Source of the DNA: Echinococcus granulosus
Taxonomy: Eukaryota; Platyhelminthes; Cestoda; Cyclophyllidea; Taeniidae
DNA length: 64,000 nucleotides
Direction of reading: 5' to 3'
NCBI RefSeq assembly: GCF_000524195.1
Contig: NW_020170545.1
Coordinates: 54,210 to 118,209 of the forward strand
The position numbers and the translations under genes were made by a program. The notes below the pieces were generated by a model. It had not been told where the DNA came from. It searched no databases and was given only the letters and a program-made list of their open reading frames with translations. Shown here piece after piece: positions 49,492 through 59,514 of this stretch. The stretch's first letter is position 1, and every line of letters starts with the position of its first letter.

Positions 49492-49929
49492 TTATTCGCA
49501 GACATATACAATAAGTACAAAATTCCAGTAATCAATTTGAATTGGATGCTCAACTGCGCCTCTGTCTATCGGCGTCTGCCAATGAGCAAAGTTTATTATA
49601 TCCATCCGACGGAATGATCCAGAATCACTTACACATACGGACGCAAAATCTTCTCCGACGGTCTGTTTGGACATTTATTTATTCACTATTTTATTCTGTC
49701 ATGTGTGCATGTATTGTGCCTAGTTCAAAACTAAAATAAATAATCATTGGTCTATTTTCAAGTGCAGTATTTGGTTTCTGCTTACCTGAAGTATGGTTTT
49801 GACGTCAAGCCTACCCTTATTGAACGTCAGCTTTGAAGTCGGGCAGTACTGGATGCTACCGACATTGAGACGGTAGTTGCATATCCAGTTGAAATGCGCA
49901 TTGTGGTAAAAGCAGAGTTTAGTTACTGT
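49492..49929 (-). CDS. Unrecognised gene, two 3'-terminal exons
   Basis: Exons 49929-49786 (48 codons) and 49662-49492 (57 codons with TAA) join in phase 0 across a 123-nt intron with a consensus GTAAGC donor and a CCAAACAG acceptor; the upstream acceptor is CACTATTGCAG. The first contains TKLCFYHNAHFNWICNYRLN and SIQYCPTSKLTFNKG; the second contains EDFASVCVSDSGSFRRMD and ends in a short hydrophobic stretch YWNFVLIVYVCE. Several spaced cysteines suggest an extracellular or luminal protein, but I recognise no domain. A further upstream exon at 50173-50097 (containing DLCITATNDYAHVLEGLCSL) would fit phase 0 but has a poor GTCTGA donor. The 5' end is unknown and must lie before VPS45 or be spliced over the TRIM LTR at 50.7 kb. 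Confidence 0.5.
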
Positions 49930-49984
49930 CTGCAATAGTGAGGCAAGTTTTGGGTGCAGTGATTCGATATTGTGTTTAGCCACT

Positions 49985-50070
49985 TGGATGTAATTCGATT
50001 CGACGTCATGGGCCTCCGGCCAGGCCCATGACTCCTCGGCCCCTCTGTGCGTCATTAATAAATCTTTGGC
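49985..50070 (+). repeat. Decayed TRIM LTR fragment (sense +)
   Basis: GTCATGGGCCTCCGGCCAGG, CCCATGACTCCTCGGCCCC and GTGCGTCATTAATAAA resemble the GGCCATGCC...CCCTTCCG...ATTAGTAATA core of the LTR. It falls in the putative intron upstream of the minus-strand exons. Confidence 0.4.
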
Positions 50071-50731
50071 CTACTACGACTGGCGATGAATCAGACCGTA
50101 AGAGAGGTCAAACTGCACAAGCCTTCAAGTACATGAGCGTAGTCATTCGTAGCTGTGATGCATAAATCCCCATCTGAATGGTTTTAAAAGTGGGGGGAGG
50201 TCCAAGTAGAAATGCATGGATCGGGCGATGACACCTAATACAGTGTGGAGGTGGATAGATTTTCGCATACTTTGACGGTCATTCCCGCAAGCATTTCACA
50301 GTTGTATCGTAGGGTTGACAAGACGAAGTAGCTCCGTTGTTTAAAAGTAGATAATTAGACTACGGCTTTCACTTGCCTCAAGGGATCGGTCCCTGAGCTC
50401 AATAGCCGATGCGAGCTGTCGCTGTTTCATCTGAAACTGTCATGCACTTCATAATGCCGTCTTGCAGGGGTCATACGACTTCTTCGTCGGTATTGGACCA
50501 AGGATAACAATTATCTCTCATTGCATATGGCGTTGTGCGACCACATGTGAAAGCATTTTGGACTCTCTGAGGCAAGACTACTGCATCTGACGTACGACTC
50601 AAGCAGTGAGCTCCGTAGTAAAAAATCGGACGGCCCAGAAGTCGAAACACGGATAAAGATAGAGTCCCCCTGATTACCAGATGCCGGCGGGGGCTTTTCG
50701 TCACTGTTATTTATAGTGCAACCCTTCAATT

Positions 50732-50908
50732 GTACGTTTTAATCTCGGTATTGGTAATGGGCCACTTGGGTCTCCGGCATTGAATCCTTGCCCGGGTGTC
50801 TCTGAGCCAATCATGATAATAGCCTTAAGCCCTACCATAGGTCAACAATGCACATTCTGCCCAAGTCCTTTTCTTCTTTCGTCTTTAGGGAAGTCTCGAG
50901 TCGCTACA
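50732..50908 (+). repeat. Solo TRIM LTR (sense +)
   Basis: Collinear with the reference LTR: TCTCGGTATTGGTAATGGGC, GGGTCTCCGGCATTG, CACATTCTGCCCAAGTCC, TTTCTTCTTTCGTCTTTAGG and the terminus AGTCTCGAGTCGCTACA. No internal region alongside. Confidence 0.75.
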
Positions 50909-51461
50909 ATAGCATAGCGAGATGGTTAACCAGACAGTCGTGTTTTTGGGATCACTGATGCTTAATAACCGCAAACAGACTATGCAAATCAGAGGTTTAT
51001 CGAAACTTTTTAGCAAAAACAATGTGGTGAATAAACACATTTAGAACGTACACAGATTATTGCATGCATATTAAAAAATAGGCAATACTTCGGCCTAAAA
51101 CTACCTTAATTTGCATATTCGCAAAAGAAAACTTGCAAAAATTGAGGTTTATTTGTATATTTATATTAAACTTTGAGTGATTTATAAGATTCTAAGGCAA
51201 AATAGGGTGATGAATTATTGTTGCAATTTAGTGTTGGGTGATATATGCTTACGTAAGTATTGTAATTAAGGCTACTAATATAAAGCAAGTTGTTGTCCAT
51301 TCAACTTTAACTAATTTTTTTGGTGATTGTATTGGCAGTCACAGCCTATGAATCAGTTTTGACAGATCAGGTATCTCCCGTTGGATTTGAATGTCTACGG
51401 TGTGGGCTGATTAAATTATATGTTATTATCGCATTTCTCATAATTAAGTGAAGTCAAAGCT
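50909..51461. other. VPS45 upstream region
   Basis: About 550 bp of AT-rich sequence containing the VPS45 promoter and 5' UTR; nothing specific recognised. The last 40 bp (CTCATAATTAAG before GTGAAG...ATG) might contain a trans-splice acceptor. Confidence 0.35.
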
Positions 51462-53309
51462 ATGAATATCTACGAGTCCGTACGTGCGTACTTTTCAAAA
51501 ATGTTTGCTGTTCCTCCTGGCATGAAAGTTCTCATTGTGGATGAGGAAACATTGGTAATATTAAGCGTCACGATGGCATTTTCGGAAATTATGGAGAGGG
51601 ACATCTTTCTCGTCGAACGCATTAAATCCACCAGGGAATCTTTAAATCACCTCACTGGAGTTTATTTTGTTCGACCCACTAGTGAAAATGTGACACTGAT
51701 ATCTCAAGAGCTCAAGTCGCCAAAATATGCATCCTATTTTTTATTCTTCAGTCATGCCTTGTCTAAGCAATCACTCAAACAGCTTGCAGAAGCTGACATT
51801 CATGAAGTTGTTATGGAGGTCCAGGAATACTTTGTCGATTTTCTTGCACTCTCACCGCATCTCTTCGCGATCGAGCGTCCTATTTGCTTTTCCCAAGGTT
51901 TTGATGTAATTCCTGAGGTACTTTCACGTTCATCTCTTGCGATTACAGCTGTACTTCTTACTCTACAGTGGTTGCCACAAATTCGATACCAGCAGTCCTC
52001 TGATCATTGCCGCGTTTTGGCCGAATCTGTTCGGTCATTTTGCTCTCGCGAGACTGATTTATTCGATTTCCGAAAACCGGACCGCCTTCCAGTTCTCCTC
52101 ATTCTTGACAGACGTCAAGACCAAATTACACCTCTCCTCACCCAGTGGACCTACGAAGCAATGATTCACGAGCTTATTGGAATTAAGAATAATCGAGTCG
52201 TCCTCCACACTTCTGCAGGCGCTCCAGATAAGATGTCTGAGTTAACACTGTCTCGAGAATTCGATGATTTCTTTAAGACAAATCAGTATGTCAATTTTGG
52301 GGAGATCGGCCAGGCCATCAAGAATTTGGTGGCGAATTTTCAGAAAGTCACTAAAAAGGTGGACGCTGAAAACGCTAAGTCAATTTCCGATCTCAAGGGT
52401 CTGCTAGAAAACTACCCTGACTTTCGGAAGGCCTCTGGAACTGTTGAGATGCACGTTGCTATTGTATCAGATTTATCTCAAATCGTCAAAAGTCGCTCAC
52501 TATTAGAGATAAGCGAAGTAGAACAGGAACTTGTTTGTCAAAATAACCATTCTACTAGTTACAATCGAATCCGTTCTTTGGTATCGGATCCCCGTATTAA
52601 GAATGCGGATGCTCTTCGTCTGGTCATCTTATACGCTCTTCGCTATGAGCTGAACCTTCGAGAAATTTCTATGCTATCCGCAGCTGTTATCGAACGTGGT
52701 GTTTCCAAGGACGACGTTCGTGTGATTGAGCATCTTAGCGACCATCCGAGCAGTCAGAAACGTGTGGCCTCCTCTGACCTTCTTTCTGCCGTTCGAGATG
52801 TCAGTTCTAGTCCCTCTGTCTCCAATGCCACAAATGCCGTCGCCTCAATTACCAAACGTTTAGTCAAGGGACGGAAGAACGTTGAGAATGTCTACACTCA
52901 ACACGAACCCCTTATCGTCGATATCTTACGCGAGTTGATTCAGGGCCAACTGCAGGAGTCAGGCTTCCCAACGCTGGACTGTGGACAAGGAAGTCCGTCC
53001 TCCTTACCTGCTAAAAAAATCGTTGTTTTTATCCTTGGTGGTGCCACATACGAGGAGTCACTTGCTGTGCATAAGTTGATATCATCAACGCCTGGGCTGA
53101 ATGTTGTGCTCGGTGGTACCACTGTGCATAATTCGGAGTCATTCTTGCACCAGCTTCGCTTGATGTCTCATTCAGAGCTGCAAACGGAGGATGTGGAGAC
53201 TGTTCCGGGTCCAAGATCAACGTCAAATCGATTTCCAACCTCTTTGGGTTTACCCAAGTTAAGGAAAGTACCGGCTGGTAAAAATGCGCGATACTCCCTT
53301 CTTCGTTAG
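51462..53309 (+). CDS. VPS45: VPS45 (Sec1/Munc18 family), single exon
   Basis: Complete uninterrupted frame of 615 aa. VPS45 clamps syntaxin-16/Tlg2-type SNAREs and drives fusion at the trans-Golgi network and early endosomes. The match to vertebrate VPS45 (570 aa) runs end to end: MNIYESVRAYFSKM at the start, GVYFVRPTSENV, SPKYASYFLFFS, EVVMEVQEYFVDFLAL, PVLLILDRRQDQITPLL, QWTYEAMIHELIGI, SEVEQELVCQNNHST, VENVYTQHEPLI and FILGGATYEESL with VLGGTTVHNSESFL. Extra length comes from an insertion around residues 425-450 and a longer tail. Unlike every other sizeable gene in the window it has no introns. No poly-A tract or flanking duplication is visible, so a retrocopy origin is neither shown nor excluded. 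There are no internal stops, so it appears functional. Confidence 0.98.
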   Translation: MNIYESVRAYFSKMFAVPPGMKVLIVDEETLVILSVTMAFSEIMERDIFLVERIKSTRESLNHLTGVYFVRPTSENVTLISQELKSPKYASYFLFFSHALSKQSLKQLAEADIHEVVMEVQEYFVDFLALSPHLFAIERPICFSQGFDVIPEVLSRSSLAITAVLLTLQWLPQIRYQQSSDHCRVLAESVRSFCSRETDLFDFRKPDRLPVLLILDRRQDQITPLLTQWTYEAMIHELIGIKNNRVVLHTSAGAPDKMSELTLSREFDDFFKTNQYVNFGEIGQAIKNLVANFQKVTKKVDAENAKSISDLKGLLENYPDFRKASGTVEMHVAIVSDLSQIVKSRSLLEISEVEQELVCQNNHSTSYNRIRSLVSDPRIKNADALRLVILYALRYELNLREISMLSAAVIERGVSKDDVRVIEHLSDHPSSQKRVASSDLLSAVRDVSSSPSVSNATNAVASITKRLVKGRKNVENVYTQHEPLIVDILRELIQGQLQESGFPTLDCGQGSPSSLPAKKIVVFILGGATYEESLAVHKLISSTPGLNVVLGGTTVHNSESFLHQLRLMSHSELQTEDVETVPGPRSTSNRFPTSLGLPKLRKVPAGKNARYSLLR

Positions 53310-53428
53310 ATTCTTTCTCTTAGTTCTTATTTCTTCTTACCAACTGTGATATCTCATTAACCCAATACTTCATTTTTGTTATCTTGTCAGTATTATTATC
53401 TGTTGTCTGTATTTAAGTAAATCACGTT
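53310..53428 (+). promoter_or_regulatory. 119-bp VPS45-MRPL10 intercistronic spacer
   Basis: T/C-rich spacer with no AATAAA, ending in TCTGTATTTAAG (an AG at 53416-53417) about a dozen bases before the MRPL10 ATG. The spacing and pyrimidine-rich AG are what one would expect of a spliced-leader acceptor in a flatworm polycistron; this is inference. Confidence 0.35.
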
Positions 53429-56335
53429 ATGTTGTGCCTGCAGCCTTTTCTCCGATTAGTAACTGGTTGATTTGAGGGTACTGATCTTGAAGAGTGTTTT
53501 CGAGCACCTTATGGAATGTTTGCTTTAGGCGATAGCATCCACATACACTCGAAGCTGTCTCCTGGCGAATTCTTGTGCGTCCTTTCGCCAGCCCTTCCGA
53601 TGTCGCTATATTCCTTCTCCAGGTACTCTGGAACAGCGGTTATTCCGGGAGGTCACGAAACCCATCTATCGGAAGCCGACGCTCAGTCGTCAGGAGAAGT
53701 ATATCATGGTTCGGGAAGAAATCCAAAAAAGAGTATAAAATGGTTTTAAAGGATTTTTCTAATTATGAATGCAAAGTGGCGACACTTCTGTTTTTTTACT
53801 CTTCAGATTGAGCAAAATCCTTATCGAAGTTTTCTCATCAGAAAGGCAAAAACGGAATTCTACGACAAGGCTGATGGACGCATGGTGCTCATTTTTCAAC
53901 CCCTCTTCTGTTTCCCATGGGAACTGATGCCGGTCAAAAATAAGCTTTTTGAGAATGGCCTGCAGTTCCGGCGATTTCCTATGGCCATTCTGAAGTAAGC
54001 GTCTTCTCGCGGCGTTTAGTCTTAATTTAGGCACCCAGAATACTGTCGTGCGAAGCAATTACTAAACGTAATTAGTCATTAATTTGATTCTGGCTTTTTA
54101 CCTTACATTTACTTGTTTTGAAGTGAGGAATTGCGGGTTTTGCAGACTTGGATGTTACTAGTTGTGTTGTGTCGAATTGTATTCAAAAATAACTATTCAG
54201 AGAAGCTGCCAGAGGGACAAAGTGGCAAATTTTTGTGGATACGGTACTTAAGGAGCCGATTCCTAATCTCTATCTCTTTGGTGATCCCACTCCACAACTG
54301 TGTGCAACGGCGCTGTCCATCACGGGTCGAACACGATTCCTCGTTCTTCTTGGTAGGTGCTGTTTTAGTATCCTTTCTTTATAAACTCCCGATGTTTGTG
54401 TAACGCTGCTTAGCTGCCAATGGTGTGGAAAAGCACCAGCTGCTGTCTTGAGAAGAGAAAAATGGTTGCAAATGTTGGTAAATGGAGTGTTTAGCTAGGC
54501 GAGAACTTGGCTGACAAACCCATACATCGTACTTTGGCTTTTCGTTTGAAAGTTACTCTCTAGCATGTGATTTCGATTGTGGAAATGAACCACGTGGAAG
54601 ACCTGAGCCGTGGATAACATAACTGATCTGAAAGTTGCAACAGAAGCAAGTGGATATGAAGATAGACGTGAAACAGCAACAAGGTTTGAGGTAGCTCTCT
54701 TCGGTCTAGATTTTGCAGCTGATTAGACGAAAAGGGAAAAAATGAAGTTTCGAGGGCAAACAGTTGAGTTCGGTCATCAAATCTTTCATGTGACAATGCT
54801 ACACCGTCTATCAAAAAAGAAATACAATAGATGAATTTGGTAATTGCCTACTCTTTAGTACTTGTCGAAGTCAAGTAGTAAACTACTTTATTGCAGGCCC
54901 TAATTAAGCGTTTCGACCCGGCAAGCTACGAACACTGTCTTCCATCGAGGAACAACCGGCTGTCGTCCTCTAGCTTCGTCGTTGTCATCGTCAAGATGAC
55001 AAAATTGTAACCAGCAGCAGCTTAGTTTAAATAACACTTAATAAATTGCACCAATCTTGTCTTAGATCAGGACCCTTTCGATGTTTACTAGACCCTGTAT
55101 CTAATGTATCTTTAAACGATTTTCAAATGTGTTTCTTGAGTATCTCAATCCATTCTAGCATTCGCACATACGAACCTTTCTGTCAATCTTTCCACTAGAC
55201 CATCTCTGTGGCAATATCCTTGAGATTTCGCCCAGCACCAGCTTGTCAACAATCCCCGTTTCAAAATCGTTGCTTCTAGTCGCCCATGTTTCCTTTTGGG
55301 TTTCAGGACTATCGTTTAGGTCGATATATGTTCAGGTTGCATAACCTTCAATTAATTGCACCGTTTCTTGCCTCTAATCAAAAAGTGGTGATTTCATATT
55401 TAATCATTTAATATGCTATTAGTGTTAAAGGTAAGCTGTCGCTTCTGAGTTTGCCAAACACAGGGCAAGAAATTAACACTGTCCAAGTAGTAGTAAGTAC
55501 TTTCCTCTTTTTTTACCATGGTATTCGGATTCTGCCTAGCCTGATGATCGTCCTCAGCATGTAGATATTTGTCAGTACGCCGGAACCATCCTGATACCTC
55601 CTAGGTACCTATTGTGTACTAACTCTCTTTCGAACTTTGTCAACGATTGCGTTGTGTTCATCATGCCCGCAGGTGATGTGAGGATCAAGCTCCCAGCATC
55701 ATACATGCATTTCACATACTGGTTGACCGTTTGAAAGAATAAATGGGTGTCTGGCGTGGTTGTGAACTATGAACCACCATAGTTGGGGTCGTTACTGACA
55801 GGCGTACGGTTGCCTTAAACGTTCCTGCAGATATTAGTGAGTTTGAATTTGGCGTCTTCTTTGCCAAGAAGCTTGTTTCATCGTGCACCATGCGTTGTTA
55901 TTTGCACCTCATCCTCTTTTGCCTCAGACCCTTAAAATCAAAAGTTCTCATTTGGCTCGAAGGTCTTTTATAACTTGAAAAAAGAGATCCATTACTGTAC
56001 GTGCAATTCATTGCGGGATGTATTGTTTGTAAGCTTTAATGCTTTTGTTTGCTAACGGCGTTGTTAAACACCCAGGCGGTATGATTCAACACCGCTTAAT
56101 GACTCGAGATGAGGTGAAAAAGTACGCCACCCTCGGTGACCTACCAGCCGTTCATGCCGAGCTTTTAAGCACGCTGCAACGGCCCATGACAGAGACGGGG
56201 CAACTCCTCAATCATCACGGTGGCCAGTTGTCCACGCTGTTACAATACCGCTCGAAGTCTGGTGATGACAGCGAGGACAGTGACTCTCCCAGTAGCAACT
56301 CATCCGACAGTAAGTCCGACTCGGATGGTGATTGA
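53429..56335 (+). CDS. MRPL10: Mitochondrial ribosomal protein L10 (uL10m)
   Basis: Complete model, 277 aa, exons 53429-53458, 53529-53732, 53807-53994, 54201-54352 and 56076-56335 (834 nt, phases agree). uL10m anchors the L7/L12 stalk of the mitochondrial large ribosomal subunit. The 30-nt first exon (MLCLQPFLRL) joins AIASTYTRSCLL, giving a basic, Ser/Arg-rich N-terminus typical of a matrix targeting peptide. The body has REVTKPIYRKPTLSRQEKYI, GRMVLIFQPLFCFPWEL (human RMIAVCQNVALSAED), FRRFPMAILK, LYLFGDPTPQL, RFLVLLGGMIQHRLM (human PLLGGCIDDTILS) and HAELLSTLQRP, ending with the LNHHGGQLSTLLQ helix (human LLQHQPLQLTTLLDQ). The last 30 residues are an acidic Ser/Asp run not seen in the human protein. 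Intron 4 is 1.7 kb and carries repeat B. The first exon is the least certain part. Confidence 0.92.
55545..55900 (+). repeat. Dispersed repeat B, copy 2 (in MRPL10 intron 4)
   Basis: Collinear with 37470-37875: GATCAAGCTCCCAGCA, ACATGCATTTCACATACTGG, CGTTTGAAAGAATAAATGGG, GGCGTCTTCTTTGCCAAGAA, GTGCACCATGCG. The segment 55576-55618 is inverted relative to copy 1 while both flanks stay in the same orientation. A shorter spacer (about 35 bp missing) follows the inverted segment. Confidence 0.75.
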
Positions 56336-56448
56336 ACGACCGGTCCTAGCTACTTTTGTACATAATTACCTAATGCACGTATGGCCGAATTTATAGTCTA
56401 TTATGTTAATGATGCTGATATTTCCCCTTTTCTATGAGTGGTGTAAGT

Positions 56449-56454
56449 AATAAA
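56449..56454 (+). terminator. Candidate polyadenylation signal for MRPL10
   Basis: AATAAA 114 nt after the MRPL10 stop, the only hexamer close behind the gene. Confidence 0.5.
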
Positions 56455-57511
56455 GCATGCTAAAGGCTTCTTAGGCTTCTTCAGTTTCCCGACTTGGCTT
56501 TGGTGGTGCGCGTCTTGTTCAAGGCTTACTGGCTCGTCCCCACCCACTTTCAGATTCCCGCTCGGTAACACTTGCCGGCGACATTGTTGGCGAAGGCACT
56601 CCAAAAGAAGGATAGTCATACTTTCCGCTAGATATATGCTATGCCAAAGCATTGTAGAGGAAAGTTAGCTGCCATGAGTAGCCGGATTCGTGGGGTCACG
56701 ATGCCAGGTACTATTGGAATAACAGCATAGAAGTACCATCGGCACCATTAGAATAGTTTCCTCCTTGATGTAATTTCCTCGGCAGTGGAGTATGTTCAGG
56801 GCATATGCGGATAACTATCCGTGGTAGGCGCTCCAAATAATGCAAGAATGAAGAGCACTCTTGCCCTGACATCCTTGCTCATACCCTGTGACTAATGGTA
56901 ATGCACCCAAAGCCCTGTAACGAACAAAACGGAACCAGTTGCAAGAAATTCAAGAAGCAGAATGGTACCTCTCGCGTATGAGGCTAGCCACGCTGACCAA
57001 CTCATTTTTCTGCTATTGGCTAATCAACTGATCCAACGTACTACACTCCCAAATCTTCTGTGCATTTACGACAGACACCCCAAAGCACCTATCCATTATG
57101 GAAGTTCAGAGCTCACTCCAACACTCCGCAAGTGATATTTGTTTTACTCAAAGGTTGGCACGGGCATGTCTCTGTCAATTCCGAACATCATTTCAATGAC
57201 TTGGCGCTCCACTTCGTGCATTCATAATAAACTTTCACTCGGATTTGTACATCCCATAGCGCCTTCAAGGAATACTCGGATACCATTATGGCCTAAGCAA
57301 TATGTGTAGCTATATTAAACAAGCTACAGTCAAACACCTGTACAAAATGTGGAGTTGTTTAATTTTAAACTATTGAAAGAATAGGAAGAAATAATAATCC
57401 AATAGGTGCCAGTCCTACGTATAAATGCATACAAGGAGGGGAAATCAGCTGTGAAGGTAATCCCGTCAAGTACGAGTATAATGACAGTGACAACTCAAAC
57501 AAAAGGAGAAC
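56455..57511. other. Intergenic between convergent MRPL10 and BRK1
   Basis: About 1 kb with no supported gene; the minus-strand frame at 56401-56652 has no family signal. Contains the BRK1 3' UTR. Confidence 0.4.
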
Positions 57512-57760
57512 TCAGGTAGCAGCGTTCCGTCGAATCTGTTCTTGTATAGTCACGTTGTATGCAGTATGCGCATCGAGGCGGTCCATTTTGCGTTCGAGCG
57601 TCTTAAGACGATTGTCCATTTCGGCTAGCCTTGTACGGCATGAAGAGTGGAATCGGTTTAGGAACTCTACAACAGTCTTCAGGCTTGTGCATATTGTTTC
57701 ACTGTTTTCTCTATTTGTCCAGTCCTCTTGAATTTCACTTGAGTAATCTGACGGCTCCAT
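57512..57760 (-). CDS. BRK1: BRK1 / HSPC300 (WAVE complex subunit)
   Basis: Single exon, 82 aa, read from 57760 down. BRK1 is the smallest subunit of the WAVE/SCAR complex, which activates Arp2/3 at the plasma membrane; it forms a coiled-coil trimer with WAVE and ABI. The protein aligns with human BRK1 (75 aa): EIQEDWTNRENSETICTSLK (human [20 protein letters not shown]), VEFLNRFHSSCRTRLAEMDN and RLKTLERKMDRLDAHTA, a continuous heptad coiled coil from about residue 25. The start is taken at MEPSDYSSEIQ because it matches family length; the frame stays open another 37 codons upstream to an ATG at 57871, whose hydrophobic translation has no counterpart in the family and is probably 5' UTR. Confidence 0.95.
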   Translation of the reverse strand: MEPSDYSSEIQEDWTNRENSETICTSLKTVVEFLNRFHSSCRTRLAEMDNRLKTLERKMDRLDAHTAYNVTIQEQIRRNAAT

Positions 57761-58120
57761 TGTGCACAACGGGGTCAGTGATGGAACGGCGATAAGTGGA
57801 AGAGCTGAGACCCAAAGTCCTCCCCGTAGAACCATACTCTCGTAGTCCAGTAAAGCAATGAGATTTTTCAAGTGCTATCATTAGATTGGTACATGCCATC
57901 TCGTTGGCACAAAATGACATCAGTTACTGTATGTTATTTTTTGTCTTATTGTTGAAATTAAAGTCAGTGTCTAGCCTGAAAATCTAAAGTTTATTTCTGT
58001 TGATGTCCTGCTTTTTCACCTACTTTTTTTGTACTTTATAGTTTATATGCCAATTACACTTTCCGAAAAAATGCTGGGCAAATGAACAAATTTATCGGCA
58101 TTAATTACTAGTACCTGATC
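57761..58120. other. BRK1 upstream region
   Basis: 5' flank of BRK1, T-rich around 57940-58060; nothing discrete seen. Confidence 0.35.
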
Positions 58121-59107
58121 TGTGGCGTCCCGAGACTCCCCTAAGGCGAAAGAAGACACAACACTCGGGCAGAGTATATATATTCAGCACGGAGGTGTCT
58201 GGGCTATTGGCATGGCCCAAAAGGCCAGCCCACCCAGCGAGGTACAAGGGGGCTAATTCGAAGTACAAAAGTTGCGCCTCACCAAGACCGAGGGATAAAC
58301 CACTATCGTATTACATAGCCTCCCTCCTCTTTTGAGCGTCGTCCCCGGCGCTCCCGCAGGTCAACCTCCCGCGTCAGCCATTACAACGTAGTCGGTGCAG
58401 TAAAGAAACACCCACGAGCCAATCGTGCCAGTCACCAAATTAGCGCGCAACTGAAGGGATACTTGACCTCAACGTCACTGATCCCTCTTGGCAGCTTGAC
58501 TGGGTCTGGGGTTTCGTCCGGTTTAGGGATTTCATTCAGGACGGGGAACTGCGCCAGCCATCATGTGTGTCCATAGAGAGATGCGGGAACACTGGCCTAA
58601 AAGCAGATTTGAATAAGGGAATACAAGATTTAAAACAGGCCCATGGGGGACGGTAGGGGAAATCCGTAACGAAACTTCCAGATGGTTCACGGCTAGTGCC
58701 GTTTCAGTTGCTAATAGCTTTTCTGCAGAACACGGGACTGGGGGAGATGCCGAAGGTAGACGTCAACATCAACCCTTCTGTTAGGAGTCATCACCATTCT
58801 CCCATCCGTAGCATATGTACTTCTTCCGTCCCACTAAGGCTTATCACGCAGAAGTGGAAAATCAGGATACATGTCTTTCAAGATCGGGTTCGCTTTCCGC
58901 TGCCACCAATGTAGCGTCCCAAGACTCCCTGAAGACGAAAGAAGACAAAATACTCGGGCAGAATATATATACTCAGCACGGAGAAAGTGTCTGGGCTATT
59001 GGCATGGCCCAAAAGGCCAGTCCACCCAGCGGGGTACAGGGGGGCTAATCCGAAGTACAAAAGTTGCGCCTCACCAAAACCGAGGGATAAACCACTATCG
59101 TATTACA
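58121..59107 (-). mobile_element. Nearly intact TRIM element (987 bp), sense -
   Basis: The best copy in the window. LTRs at 58121-58315 and 58910-59107 are about 90% identical by eye and, in sense orientation, begin TGTAATACGATAGTGG and end ACGCTACA, i.e. TG...CA. Next to the sense 5' LTR (58910-59107) is the primer-binding site; next to the sense 3' LTR is a polypurine tract (complement of 58319-58333, AAAGAGGAGGGAGG). The roughly 590-bp internal region has no coding frame, the defining feature of terminal-repeat retrotransposons in miniature, which depend on another element's enzymes. Flanking tetranucleotides GATC (58117-58120) and GGTC (59108-59111) may be a mutated 4-bp target duplication. 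All open frames here are shadows of the LTRs. Confidence 0.88.
58891..58908 (-). other. TRIM primer-binding site
   Basis: In sense orientation TGGTGGCAGCGGAAAGCG lies one base after the 5' LTR, starting with the TGG expected for pairing with a tRNA 3' CCA. The copy at 62512-62529 has TGGCGGCAGTGGAAAGCG and the one at 2496 TGGTGGTAGCGG, at the same place. Which tRNA it matches I cannot say. Confidence 0.7.
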
Positions 59108-59514
59108 GGTCTGTGTCCATAAAAAGATTCTGCGTAAAACCTCATTATTTTTGCTAGGCCAAACTTGCAAACAGCAGAATATTTGTTTTTATGGTGCCTG
59201 TATCTGTGTTCCTTGTATTTCTATATAATAAATGACCATATCTCATTGAACACATAAAGCCTAAATGCAAATTCCGGGGAATGTTGATTACCTACAAGTA
59301 TTGAGAAGTCGGAACATTGGATTTACTAGACTACAATGATTCTAAATAAATACTTAAGTGTTTTTAAGCCTTGGACTTCACAGTCCGCGTGAAATTAAAC
59401 TCCCACTAAGTGCCAAGGTGCTTGTTACTGATGACTACTTGGCTTTTGTTACTGTAACCCATGTTTTCAAGTCGCACTGTCATGTTAGCATGAGGAAAGA
59501 TTCGACATTAACAG

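Noticed and set aside
57761..57871. Upstream in-frame ATG giving BRK1 a 37-residue N-terminal extension
   Set aside because: The extension is hydrophobic and absent from the family; the ATG at 57760 gives normal BRK1 length.
58871..59122. Several 60-90 codon frames at 58.7-59.1 kb and 62.3-63.2 kb as small genes
   Set aside because: They are translations of TRIM LTRs; the same peptides recur wherever the LTR does.
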